Source: Rhizobium leguminosarum (GTDB taxonomy: Bacteria > Pseudomonadota > Alphaproteobacteria > Rhizobiales > Rhizobiaceae). From it: 64,000 nucleotides of DNA. This document shows, piece by piece, positions 1 through 9,114 of the stretch. The notes beneath the pieces were generated by a model. It was not told the DNA's origin. It did no database searches and was given only the letters and a program-made list of their open reading frames with translations. Made by a program: the position numbers and the translations under genes. Position 1 is the stretch's first letter, and each line of letters starts with the position of its first letter. Where the stretch lies: NCBI RefSeq assembly GCF_017876795.1, contig NZ_JAGIOR010000001.1:2816501-2880500 (forward strand), read 5' to 3'.

Positions 1-1566
1 AAGCGGGCGCGTTCGGCCGCCGCCTCGCTGGCGGACATGATGCCGAAGGGCGCGCATGTGATAGACCCAGAGGGCCGGATCGACTATATCTCGCTGAGCG
101 ACATCGCCCCCGGCACCCACCTTTTGATTGCAACCGGGGACAGAATTCCGGCTGACGGGACGATCCTTACCGGCATCTCCGAACTTGATCGTTCGCTGGT
201 GACAGGAGAGAGTCGCTGGGAGACCATCGCGCCTGGCGGGCTGGTCCGAGCCGGAGATTTGAACGTCGGCCATCCACTCACTGTGGAAGCCACGACCGCA
301 CCGGAAAATTCGACGCTCGCTGAGCTGCACAGGATGCTCGAGGCCGTCGAGGACGGCAGGTCGGAATACAGAATGCTCATCGACCGGGCAGCAAGGCTCT
401 ACGCGCCCGTCGTTCATGGACTGTCGCTGTTGGCGTTCTTTGGCTGGCTCCTGGCCACAAATGACATCCACCATTCCCTGACGATATCAATCACGGTGCT
501 GATTATCTCATGCCCGTGCGCGCTTGGTTTAGCGGTGCCGATGGTGCAGGTCGTTGCCGCCCGACGCTTGTTCAAGCACGGCGTCGTCGCGCGTGACGGG
601 TCCGCATTGGAGCGACTTGCGGTGGTTGACACCGTCGTCTTCGACAAGACCGGAACGCTGACACGGTACGACCCGATGTTGGTCGCTGCGACCTCAACCG
701 GGCCGATGGGGTTCTCACTGGCCGCGTCACTGGCACGCCATTCGAGCCATCCGCTGTCAAAGGCGATCGTCAGCTACGCTGCGCGGGGCAACGCGGAGAC
801 CTTACCGCTCGAGGATGTCAGGGAAATACCCGGCAACGGCCTTGAAGCGTGCTTTCGCGGTGAACGTTATCGGCTCGGACGAGCAGCTTGGGCCACGGAC
901 AGTCACCTGATGAATCGGCCGGCGGCTTCGACGGTGGTGCTGACTCAAGGTCGAGAAGTCCTCGCCTCATTCGTTTTCGGTGAACGGGTCGGTGCGGGGT
1001 CGGCAAATGCGGTGCGCTTCCTGAAGGAACAGGGGATCGCAGTGCAGATGCTGACTGGCGATGTTGCGGATGCGGCCCTTGCTGTGGCGCGTGAGGTCGG
1101 GATCGACGAGGTGACGGCAGCCGCCCTTCCAAAAGACAAGGCCGAGGTCATCGATGCGCTGCGCAGTCGGGGGCGCAAGGTGATGATGATTGGTGACGGG
1201 ATCAACGATGCTGTTGCCCTGAAGAGGGCTCATGTTTCCATGGCGCCGGCATCGGGAAGCGATATCGGGCGGAGCGTCGCCGATTTCATCCTGCTGAATG
1301 CCGATATGAACGGCCTGGAAGTTGCGCTTACGACGGCGCGAAGAGCTGCCATGCTGATCCGCCAGAACTTTGCGCTGGCGATCGTTTACAATGTCGTCAG
1401 TATCCCGGTCGCCCTATCAGGCTATGCAAGCCCTCTGATCGCGGCAGTAGCGATGTCGACGTCGTCCATCTTCGTCGTCGCCAATGCGTTGAGGCTTGAT
1501 AAGAAGGATAGTTTGCCATCGTGGCGGCCTGCCCGGAAAAATAGGCTGGCCGGAGCAGTCCAATGA
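1..1566 (+). CDS. fixI: FixI, copper P1B-type ATPase for cbb3 oxidase assembly (5' end outside window)
   Basis: Heavy-metal P-type ATPase. The reading frame is open from base 1, so the start, any N-terminal metal-binding domain and the first membrane helices lie upstream. Of 522 visible codons, the actuator TGES is at about 68-71, the metal-transport motif CPC at 171-173, the phosphorylated Asp in DKTGT at 215-219 and the GDGIND hinge at 398-403. All are intact. CPC places it in the Cu+ class. The stop overlaps the fixS start by ATGA, and the fixI-fixS pairing is the specific evidence for FixI/CcoI, which supplies copper to cbb3 cytochrome oxidase, over a general CopA exporter. fixGH and fixNOQP would be expected to the left, outside the window. 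Confidence 0.9.
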   Translation, partial: KRARSAAASLADMMPKGAHVIDPEGRIDYISLSDIAPGTHLLIATGDRIPADGTILTGISELDRSLVTGESRWETIAPGGLVRAGDLNVGHPLTVEATTAPENSTLAELHRMLEAVEDGRSEYRMLIDRAARLYAPVVHGLSLLAFFGWLLATNDIHHSLTISITVLIISCPCALGLAVPMVQVVAARRLFKHGVVARDGSALERLAVVDTVVFDKTGTLTRYDPMLVAATSTGPMGFSLAASLARHSSHPLSKAIVSYAARGNAETLPLEDVREIPGNGLEACFRGERYRLGRAAWATDSHLMNRPAASTVVLTQGREVLASFVFGERVGAGSANAVRFLKEQGIAVQMLTGDVADAALAVAREVGIDEVTAAALPKDKAEVIDALRSRGRKVMMIGDGINDAVALKRAHVSMAPASGSDIGRSVADFILLNADMNGLEVALTTARRAAMLIRQNFALAIVYNVVSIPVALSGYASPLIAAVAMSTSSIFVVANALRLDKKDSLPSWRPARKNRLAGAVQ

Positions 1567-1721
1567 GCTCATTGTTGTTCCTCATACCCATAACCGTAGT
1601 GATGGGGATTGCCGGACTGGGTGCATTCCTGTGGTCTTTGCGGAATGGCCAGTACGAAGATCTGGAGGGAGCGGCGGAACGCATACTTTTTGAAAACGAC
1701 GACAAGCCGCTGGGCGGCTGA
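1563..1721 (+). CDS. fixS: FixS/CcoS, cbb3 oxidase maturation protein
   Basis: A 52-aa protein starting in the ATGA overlap with fixI. It has one N-terminal membrane helix at about residues 3-24 (LLFLIPITVVMGIAGLGAFL), then the conserved W-S-x-R-x-G-Q-Y-E-D-L-E-G-A-A-x-R-I-L stretch at 24-42 and a short acidic tail. Length, topology and motif match the FixS/CcoS family, which is needed for haem and copper insertion into the catalytic subunit of cbb3 oxidase. The coupling to fixI is the classical fixGHIS arrangement. It is short enough to be missed by ORF callers with a 60-aa cutoff. Confidence 0.92.
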   Translation: MSSLLFLIPITVVMGIAGLGAFLWSLRNGQYEDLEGAAERILFENDDKPLGG

Positions 1722-1743
1722 CACGCACACTGAAGGAAATGCG

Positions 1744-2055
1744 ATGGAAGATACAGAGCCCCAGTCTCAACTGCCAGAAGATCACACCGGACATTCCTCT
1801 CGCAGCGGCACGATCGATCCGTCAGAGTCCGTGACGGGTGTAGGGGTCGTCTTCGGCATCGTTGGAGCGGTGGTTGGTATTGTCGCGACTATACTGACCG
1901 CCGACGCGTCCGGTGTTCTGGAATGGATTGTCTGTTGCATCATTGGAGTTTTGGCGGGAGGTTCCGCAGGTATCGTCATCGGCGGATTGTTCGGGGCAAT
2001 TTTTGGGGTCCTAAGGGGAGTGACAGTTCCAACCCTGCGTAATCCCGAGAGGTAG
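1744..2055 (+). CDS. Small glycine-rich membrane protein, function unknown
   Basis: A 103-aa protein. The frame is open further upstream, but ATG 1744 is preferred: it follows fixS by 22 bases, behind GAAGGAAAT. Residues 1-30 are polar and probably soluble. Two hydrophobic Gly/Ala-rich segments follow at about 32-53 and 60-90, the second with GxxxG-like spacing (GVLAGG, GIVIGG) that suggests helix packing or oligomerisation. The tail is short and basic. Position suggests co-transcription with fixIS, but nothing in the protein ties it to oxidase assembly. Confidence 0.6.
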   Translation: MEDTEPQSQLPEDHTGHSSRSGTIDPSESVTGVGVVFGIVGAVVGIVATILTADASGVLEWIVCCIIGVLAGGSAGIVIGGLFGAIFGVLRGVTVPTLRNPER

Positions 2056-2298
2056 ACGCCAAGGGCCTGACTGACGAAGCTATGGCCTCTTCTTCCCAAT
2101 CGTTGCAGCCTTGAGAGAGAGAGGCTGCGCCTGATCCCTGCGAAATTGAATGTTGCGCTGCAGCAAAATTCTCGTCTATACCGCGGACATTCACCACGGA
2201 CCCGGTGAGACCCCGGGTGGCTCTTCTGGCCGCCGATCCGCCAGATAACGCAAAACCTGCATGCCGCGACACGACCGCTCGATAGAGCGAGCCCGGCC

Positions 2299-3786
2299 AT
2301 GCTTTGCGAGACTCTATCCATGCTGCTTTCCTCCATCCGTCGTGATTGGTCCGCCAATCCCACGCGCGAAATGCTTGCCGGTGCGGTTGCGACTTTCGCG
2401 CTGATCCCCGAGGTCATCGCCTTTTCATTCGTGGCGGGGGTCGATCCCGAAGTCGGCCTGTTTGCCTCTTTCGTCATCGGCATCATCATTGCGTTCACCG
2501 GCGGGCGCCCGGCGATGATTTCGGCGGCGGCCGGGTCGGTCGCACTGGTCGCGGCGCCGTTGGTGCACGCCCACGGCTTGCCCTATCTTTTCGCGGCCGG
2601 ATTGCTGGCGGGGCTGATGCAGATCGTGTTCGGCCTGCTTCGGCTCGGAGTGCTGATGCGCTTCGTGTCGAAATCCGTGCGCACCGGCTTCGTCAATGCG
2701 CTCGCCATCCTGATCTTTGCCGCGCAGATGCCGCACATCATCGGCGCCGGCTGGATGGAATATGCCGTGTTGGGTGCCGGGCTTATCATCATCTATCTGA
2801 CGCCGCGGATCACGACTGCGATCCCGTCGCCGCTGATCTGTGTCCTGATCCTGACCGTCGCCTCGTTGTCGCTTGGGCTTCCCGTTCTTACCGTCGCCGA
2901 TCTCGGCAAACTGCCGGATTCGCTTCCGCTGTTCGGCTGGCCGGCAGTGCCGCTGACGCTGGAAACCCTCCGGATCATCGCCGGACCCGCACTTGCCATC
3001 GCCATGGTCGGGCTGCTGGAATCGATGATGACGGCGAGCGTCGTCGACGATCTCACGGACACCCCGAGTTCGAAGAACCGCGAATGCACCGGTCTTGGCC
3101 TTGCCAATGCAGCCGCGAGCCTGTTCGGCGGCATTGCCGGCTGCGGCATGATTGGCCAGACGGTAAGCAATGTGAAATATGGCGGGCGCGGTCGGCTCTC
3201 GACTCTGTTTGCCGGCGCGTTTCTGCTGATCCTGATGGTACTGCTGAAGCCGTGGGTCTCCGAGGTTCCCGTCGCCGCGCTGGTGGCGATCATGGTCATG
3301 GTCTCGATCGACACGTTCGACTGGTCGTCGCTCAGAGCGGTCGTCGTCCATCCCCGGATGTCGAGCGCCGTCATGGTGGCGACCGTCGTCGTCACCGTCT
3401 TCACCGCCAACCTGGCCCTCGGGGTGACGGTCGGGGTGCTGCTCAGCGGCGTGTTCTTCACCTTCAAGGTCGCCCGCCTGCTGCGCATCGAGGTGGCGCC
3501 CGATCAAGCCGCAGGGCAGCGCATCTACCGCGTGTCCGGCCAAGTGTTCTTTGCCTCTGCCGACGTCTTCGTCGAGGCCTTCGACGTCCAGGATGCGATC
3601 GGCAAGACCGTGCTGATCGACGTCTCCGAGGCGCATTTCTGGGACATCACCGCCGTCGCCGCGCTCGACAAGGTCGTGCAGCGCTTCCGGACGCATGGCA
3701 TCGCGGTGGAGGTTGCCGGCCTCAACCAGGCCAGTTCGACGCTGATCGAAAGCCTCGATGGCAAGGTGGTGCTGGAGGAAGTGTAA
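2299..3786 (+). CDS. SulP-family anion transporter with STAS domain
   Basis: A 495-aa inner-membrane transporter with about 10-12 hydrophobic segments over residues 1-395 and a C-terminal STAS domain from about 400. The SulP signature is visible around residues 250-300 (TDTPSSKNRECTGLGLANA, then GGIAGCGMIGQTVSN). STAS features include the VLIDVSEAHFWD strand. The family carries sulfate, bicarbonate or other anions. The substrate is not readable from sequence, and no sulfate-assimilation gene is adjacent. ATG 2320 is an equally possible start. The 240-bp gap upstream holds a hairpin (GCAGCCT/AGGCTGC, about 2104-2125) with no T-tract. Confidence 0.85.
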   Translation: MLCETLSMLLSSIRRDWSANPTREMLAGAVATFALIPEVIAFSFVAGVDPEVGLFASFVIGIIIAFTGGRPAMISAAAGSVALVAAPLVHAHGLPYLFAAGLLAGLMQIVFGLLRLGVLMRFVSKSVRTGFVNALAILIFAAQMPHIIGAGWMEYAVLGAGLIIIYLTPRITTAIPSPLICVLILTVASLSLGLPVLTVADLGKLPDSLPLFGWPAVPLTLETLRIIAGPALAIAMVGLLESMMTASVVDDLTDTPSSKNRECTGLGLANAAASLFGGIAGCGMIGQTVSNVKYGGRGRLSTLFAGAFLLILMVLLKPWVSEVPVAALVAIMVMVSIDTFDWSSLRAVVVHPRMSSAVMVATVVVTVFTANLALGVTVGVLLSGVFFTFKVARLLRIEVAPDQAAGQRIYRVSGQVFFASADVFVEAFDVQDAIGKTVLIDVSEAHFWDITAVAALDKVVQRFRTHGIAVEVAGLNQASSTLIESLDGKVVLEEV

Positions 3787-3797
3787 CGGGGCTACCG

Positions 3798-4712
3798 CTA
3801 TATGATGGCGAAGTCGTCGCTGCCGTCGGCTCCCGCGTTCAACCGTCTGGCGGCGAGTTCGATAAAGGTCTTGACCAGAGGCGGCAGGTGCCGGCTGCTC
3901 GGATAGACGACGTGCAGGCCGCCGACCGGGGTCGTGTAACCGTCGAGAACGCGGCACAGCCGCCCATCCCTGATGCAGGCATTGGCGACCCCATGGGGCA
4001 GTCGGGTGATGCCATAACCGGCGATCGCTGCGGCCATGACCGCCTGCATTTCATTGGCGGCGAAGCGCCCCGAGACCGTGACCGTTTCCTGTCCCTGCGG
4101 GCCTTCAAGCAGCCATTGCGCATGGGTGGATTGGCCGGCGACAACGCAGTCGTGGCGGACGAGATCTGCCGGGCGATCGGGCGCGCCGCAGCGGGCGAGA
4201 TAGTCGGGGCTCGCGCAGAGCAAGCGATGGGTAGAGCCGAGCTTGCGGGCGATCAGCGTCGAATCCTCCAGAATGCCGGTGCGAAAGGCGAGGTCTATGC
4301 CGTTTTCGACGAGATTCAGCCTGTCGTCGGTCAGCCGCAACTCGACCCTCGACTTCGGGTAGGTCGCCAGAAGCTCGAAGATTGCATCCTGCAGGAAGTG
4401 GCCACCGAAGCCGACCGGCGCCGATATGCGGATCGTGCCAGCGGGCTCCGTCCTTGCTTCCGCAAGACGCAGGTTAGCGCCTTCGATCGTGCGCAGCGCC
4501 TGGCTGCTTTCCTCGTAATAGAGGCGGCCGGCATCCGTCGGGCTGAGGCTACGGGTCGTGCGCTGCAGCAGCCTTACGCCGAGTTCGCGCTCGAGAGCGG
4601 CAATGCGGCGGCTGACCGTCGTCTTCGGCATGGCGAGCAGGCGCGCGGCGGCGGTGAAACTGCCGGCCTCGATGACGCGGGCAAAGATCATGATATCGTT
4701 GAGGTCGAGCAT
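3798..4712 (-). CDS. LysR-family transcriptional regulator
   Basis: A 304-aa LysR regulator. The N-terminal winged HTH covers about residues 1-60 (GSFTAAARLLAMPKTTVSRR, then LGVRLLQRTTRS), followed by the effector domain. ATG 4712 is chosen because it has an AGGA ribosome site and begins with the usual MLDLNDIMIF. It is divergent from the NmrA-like gene across 101 bp, the classic layout for a LysR regulator controlling its neighbour. Closest in style to the cluster of LysR repressors beside oxidoreductases. The effector is unknown. Its 3' end lies 11 bp from the convergent sulP stop. Confidence 0.88.
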   Translation of the reverse strand: MLDLNDIMIFARVIEAGSFTAAARLLAMPKTTVSRRIAALERELGVRLLQRTTRSLSPTDAGRLYYEESSQALRTIEGANLRLAEARTEPAGTIRISAPVGFGGHFLQDAIFELLATYPKSRVELRLTDDRLNLVENGIDLAFRTGILEDSTLIARKLGSTHRLLCASPDYLARCGAPDRPADLVRHDCVVAGQSTHAQWLLEGPQGQETVTVSGRFAANEMQAVMAAAIAGYGITRLPHGVANACIRDGRLCRVLDGYTTPVGGLHVVYPSSRHLPPLVKTFIELAARRLNAGADGSDDFAII

Positions 4713-4813
4713 TGTATCCTGAGATGGTACGATGTTTCTCAACTATAAGCTATTATGGTTCAATGCGACAGGGCCTAAGTTTGCTCCATCAGTCACAAAC
4801 AAGGAGCAGACAG

Positions 4814-5695
4814 ATGAGCAACATTAGAAGCGTTCTGGTGACGGGCGCCACCGGCCAGCAAGGCGGCGCGGTCGTGCGCGCGCTTATCGCGCGGGGACAC
4901 CGCGTCAAGGCGATCTCGCGCAAGCCGGATAGCGATGGCGCAAAGCGGCTGGCCGCGGCGGGGGTCGAGGTCGTCGCTGGCGATCTCAACGATGGCGCAT
5001 CCGTGGCGAGGGCTGCAAGCGGCGTCGACACGATGTTCCTGATGGGCAACAGCTACGAGGCCGGGACGGAAGCGGAAACGCGCCAGGGCATCGCCGTCGC
5101 CAATGCGGCGAAGGCCGCCGGCGTCGGTCACCTGATCTATTCCTCCGTTGGCGATGCCGACAAGAAGACCGGCATTCCGCATTTCGACAGCAAGTATCTC
5201 GTCGAGAAGCATGTCGCGGGCCTCGGCATCCCCTATACGGTCAGTGCGCCCGTCGCCTTCATGGAAAACACGGTGGCGCCTTGGGCGATCGATGGGCTCC
5301 GACAGGGCGTCTATGCGGCAGCGCTGCCGCCCGCACGCGTGCTGCAACAGATCACCATCAAGGATATCGGGGCGTTCGTCGCGGCTTTGGCCGAGCGGCG
5401 CGAACAGGTGTTTGGCAAGCGTTTCGATATTGCCGGCGACGAATTGTCTGGCGAGCAGCAGGCGAAGATCCTGTCCGAGGCGCTCGATCGGCCGATACGC
5501 TACCAGGAACTGCCGATCGCCGCGATGCGGCAGCAGAGCGAGGACGCGGCGCTGATGTTCGAATGGTTCGACCGCACCGGCTACGACGTCGACATCGCTG
5601 CCCTGCGCCGGGATTTTCCCGATGTCGGCTGGCACAGTTATGCCGACTGGGCAAAGGGGTTCGACTGGAGTGTGCTTGGCAAGGCGGTTGGGTGA
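4814..5695 (+). CDS. NmrA-family NAD(P)-binding protein
   Basis: A 293-aa atypical short-chain dehydrogenase of the NmrA/HSCARG group. The Rossmann nucleotide loop TGATGQQGG lies at about residues 8-16, and NADPH preference is suggested by the following R/K-rich SRKPDS. A VAGDLND strand-turn and the YSSVG segment around 105 are typical. The canonical SDR catalytic YxxxK is not obvious, so it may be a redox sensor or a quinone/isoflavone-type reductase. The start at ATG 4814 follows AAGGAGCAGAC. It is divergent from and probably controlled by the LysR gene at 3798-4712. Confidence 0.85.
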   Translation: MSNIRSVLVTGATGQQGGAVVRALIARGHRVKAISRKPDSDGAKRLAAAGVEVVAGDLNDGASVARAASGVDTMFLMGNSYEAGTEAETRQGIAVANAAKAAGVGHLIYSSVGDADKKTGIPHFDSKYLVEKHVAGLGIPYTVSAPVAFMENTVAPWAIDGLRQGVYAAALPPARVLQQITIKDIGAFVAALAERREQVFGKRFDIAGDELSGEQQAKILSEALDRPIRYQELPIAAMRQQSEDAALMFEWFDRTGYDVDIAALRRDFPDVGWHSYADWAKGFDWSVLGKAVG

Positions 5696-5737
5696 GGCGT
5701 TGCGGCGTCGCTGAGTAGTGACATTTTGCGGGAGTGG

Positions 5738-5887
5738 ACTGTCGTAGACCGCTTATACGTGGCTGCCGCATACACAGGCATTGAGGACGTCCCGGTCGCC
5801 GGCCTTGCCGCCGCACTTGGATACTCCTCCGAAAGCGCCTTCGGTAACGCGTTCAAACGTGTCTTCGGAGGCGCGCCGAAGCGCTAA
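5738..5887 (+). pseudogene. Remnant of an AraC/XylS regulator C-terminus
   Basis: Read in the frame ending at TAA 5885-5887, this stretch gives the second HTH of an AraC-family DNA-binding domain: VAGLAAALGYSSESAFGNAF followed by KRVFGGAPKR. That matches the family pattern of an A-x-x-x-GY-x-S-x-x-AF core followed by FKR-x-x-G-x-x-P. The first HTH and the sensing domain are absent. The frame stays open upstream but no longer resembles AraC, and there is no start codon with a ribosome site. It is probably a decayed 3' end left by a deletion. Confidence 0.65.
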
Positions 5888-5992
5888 TGGTCGAACGCCG
5901 GGCGGAGTGAGAATGGCTGTTCCGCTTGCGGCGGTCGCTGCGTAATCCTATGGTTTGACGGCAGACCAGCGTCCTTGAGGAGGGAGACTTCA

Positions 5993-6802
5993 ATGCCGTC
6001 GAGTTTCAATGTCGAAAGTGCCGACGGGTATGAACGGCTGATGGGACGCTGGAGCAGGAGGCTGGCGCCGATGCTGATCGATTTCGCCGGTCTCGCGGAT
6101 GGCGATCGCGTGCTCGATGTCGGCTGCGGTACCGGCAGCCTGGCGTTCACGCTGGCGGAAACGCCCGGCCTGAAGGAGATCGTCGCCGTCGATTATTCGC
6201 CGGTTTTCGTCGAGGCCGCAACGCGGCGCAACACCGATCCGCGCGTATCGATCCAGCAGGCCGACGCCTGCGCGCTTCCCTTCGAGGATAACCGCTTCGA
6301 CCGGGCGATGTCGCTGCTCGTGCTGCATTTCGTGCCGGAGGCGGGAAAGGCGGTGTCGGAAATGCGCCGTGTCGTGCGCCCGGGCGGCGTGGTGGCAGCC
6401 GCCGTCTGGGATCATTATGGCGGGATGTCCGGCATGCGGATGATGTGGGACACGGTTGTCATGCTCGATGAGCAGGCGCTGCCGCTGCGCCGCCGATATT
6501 GTTTTCAGCCGATGATGCGGCCCGGTGAAATGAAGGAAAGTTTCGTCAGCCAGGGCCTTGTCGACGTCGAGGAGATGTCGCTGCTGATCCGGATGGAATA
6601 TCGCTCCTTCGACGATTACTGGGAACCGATCGCCGCCGGTGAGGGGCCGCTCGGCAAGTATGTTGCCGGGCTGGACCCGGCGAAGCGAACGGCTGTGGAT
6701 GGCGCGCTCAGGTCGGCATATGAGGCCGGCGAACCCGACGGGCCGCGGTCGTTCGCGTCGGTGGCGTGGGCGTGTCGGGGCAGGGTGCCGGACGGCGGTT
6801 AG
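5993..6802 (+). CDS. Class I SAM-dependent methyltransferase
   Basis: A 269-aa protein with the Rossmann methyltransferase fold of the Methyltransf_11 / UbiE-like type. Motif I (VLDVGCGTGSLAFTLAE) is at about residues 40-55, motif II-like acidic residues follow in VAVDYSP, then DACALPFED and VLHFVPEAGKAVSEMRRVVRPGG. GGAGGGAG is well placed before ATG 5993. Cytosolic. The substrate cannot be assigned. It follows the AraC remnant and is the last gene before a 320-bp non-coding stretch. Confidence 0.85.
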   Translation: MPSSFNVESADGYERLMGRWSRRLAPMLIDFAGLADGDRVLDVGCGTGSLAFTLAETPGLKEIVAVDYSPVFVEAATRRNTDPRVSIQQADACALPFEDNRFDRAMSLLVLHFVPEAGKAVSEMRRVVRPGGVVAAAVWDHYGGMSGMRMMWDTVVMLDEQALPLRRRYCFQPMMRPGEMKESFVSQGLVDVEEMSLLIRMEYRSFDDYWEPIAAGEGPLGKYVAGLDPAKRTAVDGALRSAYEAGEPDGPRSFASVAWACRGRVPDGG

Positions 6803-6883
6803 GTGTCGGTTGTGACGGCTGCCGAGATAGCGAGCATGCGCCGGCGCCCAAGAGAGCCTCATCCTTGTACGTTGGGTTTGCTG

Positions 6884-7124
6884 TATAATGCGGTTGTGCG
6901 ACGGGGATGCCGCGGCCCCCAGAGCCGCGGTGCGATGCCCCGATCACGCCAATCGTGATGGAGGCCGGCGGCAAGGCACAAGCAAAGGCCGCCCGGCGAC
7001 ATCTCGCTGGCGTGAGACGATTGGCCCGAGCCTTGGGGCTTGCCGTCAAATGGCGGCGTGCTAGGTAAGGCCCGCCGGTATCTCGCCGGATCACCTATGT
7101 CCCCTCCGAGGCCCGAGTTATTCC
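6884..7124 (+). promoter_or_regulatory. Possible promoter and structured 5' leader of the DUF486 gene
   Basis: This 320-bp gap (6803-7124) has no convincing ORF. A perfect TATAAT sits at 6884-6889, but the -35 is weak. Downstream is a nested inverted repeat at about 6903-6939: GGGGATGC pairs with GCGATGCCCC around an inner CCGCGG pairing. Further short GC-rich inverted repeats run to 7100, such as CCGCCGG...CCGG near 7071. A transcript from the TATAAT would carry a leader of about 230 nt. I do not recognise it as ykkC, yybP-ykoY, SAM, TPP or another known riboswitch. Confidence 0.35.
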
Positions 7125-7472
7125 ATGCCGTTTTCTCCCGCCGCCCTCTGGCCTGTCGTCATGCTGTTTGCGTCCAACATCTTTATGACCTTTGCTTGGT
7201 ACGGGCATCTCAAGCACAAGAGCAGCGCCATCTTCCTTGCCATCATGGTTAGCTGGGGCATCGCCTTTTTCGAATATTGCCTGGCAGTGCCGGCCAACCG
7301 CATCGGCTCGGCGGTCTATACGACGGCCCAGTTGAAGACGATGCAGGAGGTGATCACGCTGCTGGTCTTTGCCGGCTTCTCGATCTTTTGGCTCGGCGAG
7401 AACCTGACGTGGAATCATGCGATCGGCTTCGCGCTCATCGCGATCGGGGCATCCTTTATCTTCCGGGCATAA
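7125..7472 (+). CDS. DUF486 family small membrane protein (DMT/SMR-like)
   Basis: A 115-aa protein with four predicted membrane helices (about residues 7-23, 31-50, 70-90 and 95-113). It resembles DUF486, a single-unit relative of drug/metabolite transporters of the small multidrug resistance type. Visible family features are ASNIFMTFAWYGHLK near the N-terminus, SWGIAFFEYCLAVPANR in the middle and the amphipathic TTAQLKTMQEVI. Substrate unknown. It stands alone behind a long, possibly structured leader. Confidence 0.8.
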   Translation: MPFSPAALWPVVMLFASNIFMTFAWYGHLKHKSSAIFLAIMVSWGIAFFEYCLAVPANRIGSAVYTTAQLKTMQEVITLLVFAGFSIFWLGENLTWNHAIGFALIAIGASFIFRA

Positions 7473-7593
7473 ACTTTAGTTTTTTCAACAGATTACAAAT
7501 CGTCCATGTCCGGAAATCGCCACATTTCCTACAGATTGGCGGCGCAATCGGCTGGCAACCTTTCACTACCATGTGATCAGGAGTTGACCGGCT

Positions 7594-9105
7594 ATGAGCC
7601 TCTCTTTCCCGACGATGGCGGCGATCCGGTTCGGCTATGGTTTCCGGCCGGGTGAGGCGCCGCCGCAAAACAAGGACGACTTGATCGGCCAGCTCAGCAA
7701 GGGGGCAGCGGCAACGCCGGACTTTCCGCTTGGCGGTCCCGAGACGCGCCACCGCGCGATCCTCAGCCTGCAGGAGCAGTTGAAGCAGATCCGCCAGGAC
7801 GCCAAGTCGGTGACCGACGATACGACGCGGCGCGAGATGCGAAACGGCGTGCAGCGGCAAGCCCAGCAGCAGTTCCAGCACGATGTAAATCTGCGGCTGA
7901 TGCAGGCGGTGCTGTCGCCGTACGGCTTCTACGAGCGGCTGGCGACCTTCTGGACCGATCATTTCTCCACCAGCGCCAATAAAAGCCTGCCGATGCGCCT
8001 CATCGTGCCACTCTACGAGGCCGAGGCGATCCGGCCGTTCATGTCGGGCAGGTTCGGCGATCTGCTGCGCAGTGCCACGGCCCATCCGGCCATGCTGATC
8101 TATCTCGACCAGGCGGATTCGCTCGGGCCGGATTCGGCCGGCGGCATCAAGCGCAACAAGGGACTGAACGAAAATCTCGGCCGCGAACTGCTGGAGCTGC
8201 ACACGCTCGGCGCCGGCAGCGGCTACAGCCAGGCGGATGTCACGGCGGCGGCCATGGTGCTGACGGGGCTCACCATCGATCGCAAGGAAATGGACATCGC
8301 CTTCCGGCCGAATATCTCACAGCCCGGCACGCATGAGGTGCTCGGGGTCAGCTATGGCGGGCGCCGGCGCTCGCGCGATGACTATCTCGACATGCTCGAC
8401 GATCTCGCCATCCATCCGAAGACGGCGGCGCATATCAGCCGCAAGCTTGCAGTGCACTTCATCTCCGACCAACCCGACGAGGGCATGGTGTCTGACATGG
8501 CGGCCGCCTGGAAGCAGACGGATGGCGATCTCACAGCAGTCTACACCGCCATGCTCGGCCATCCCGCTGCCTGGCAGAACGAAGGCGCCAAATCGCGCCA
8601 GCCTTTCGATTATGTCGTCGCCGGTCTGAGGGCACTGAATGCGGGGCCGGTCAACGGCGTCGTCGGCAGCTTCCTGGCGGCCAACCAGCAAGGCACTGAT
8701 GAGGGTGACATGGCGGCGAACACGCCTGGCATGGCGGGATCGCCTGTGACGACGGATCCTGCTGGCGAAGGCAGGGACAGGCGCCTCAAGGCCTTCCGGA
8801 CGGCGCGGGCGCTGGGACAGGGGGCGCTGAAGCGCATGGGGCAGCCGACCTGGCTGCCGCCGAGCCCGGCCGGCTTCGAGGAAGGCTTCTCCGCCTGGAT
8901 CACCGGCAGCCAGCTTGCCGAGCGGCTGGCCTGGGCGAGGCGGGCGACGGCGCAATTTGGCCGCGACGAGGATCCGCGCGAATTTCTGAAATCGACGCTT
9001 GCCGATGCGGCGCGTGACGAGACGATCCGGGTGGTGTCGCAGGCGCCGAACAAGTTCAGCGGCTTGACGCTGGTGCTGGCATCGCCCGAATTCAACCGCC
9101 GATAG
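7594..9105 (+). CDS. DUF1800 domain protein
   Basis: A 503-aa protein of the DUF1800 family, almost always encoded next to a DUF1501 protein as here. Typical segments are FWTDHFSTS near 130, NENLGRELLELHTLG near 190, YSQADVTAAAMVLTGLT near 210 and HISRKLAVHFISDQP near 280. No signal peptide is evident. Biochemical function is unknown. The two families are associated with secreted or surface functions in environmental bacteria. ATG 7594 is preceded by AGGAGTTGACC, and the next gene starts 9 bp after its stop. Confidence 0.85.
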   Translation: MSLSFPTMAAIRFGYGFRPGEAPPQNKDDLIGQLSKGAAATPDFPLGGPETRHRAILSLQEQLKQIRQDAKSVTDDTTRREMRNGVQRQAQQQFQHDVNLRLMQAVLSPYGFYERLATFWTDHFSTSANKSLPMRLIVPLYEAEAIRPFMSGRFGDLLRSATAHPAMLIYLDQADSLGPDSAGGIKRNKGLNENLGRELLELHTLGAGSGYSQADVTAAAMVLTGLTIDRKEMDIAFRPNISQPGTHEVLGVSYGGRRRSRDDYLDMLDDLAIHPKTAAHISRKLAVHFISDQPDEGMVSDMAAAWKQTDGDLTAVYTAMLGHPAAWQNEGAKSRQPFDYVVAGLRALNAGPVNGVVGSFLAANQQGTDEGDMAANTPGMAGSPVTTDPAGEGRDRRLKAFRTARALGQGALKRMGQPTWLPPSPAGFEEGFSAWITGSQLAERLAWARRATAQFGRDEDPREFLKSTLADAARDETIRVVSQAPNKFSGLTLVLASPEFNRR

Positions 9106-9114
9106 GAGGCTCTG

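Noticed and set aside
2425..3957. A 510-codon minus-strand open frame opposite sulP
   Set aside because: Composition is Arg/His/Gln/Asp-rich, characteristic of antisense frames. SulP on the plus strand has clear helices and a STAS domain.
2346..4748. An 800-codon plus-strand open frame
   Set aside because: It is a shadow across sulP (other frame) and the antisense of the LysR gene. Translation is Arg/Ala/Gly-rich with no domain, as expected in GC-rich DNA.
5738..5887. A real small DNA-binding protein at the AraC fragment
   Set aside because: Only the second HTH is left and there is no start codon or ribosome site, so it is called a remnant.
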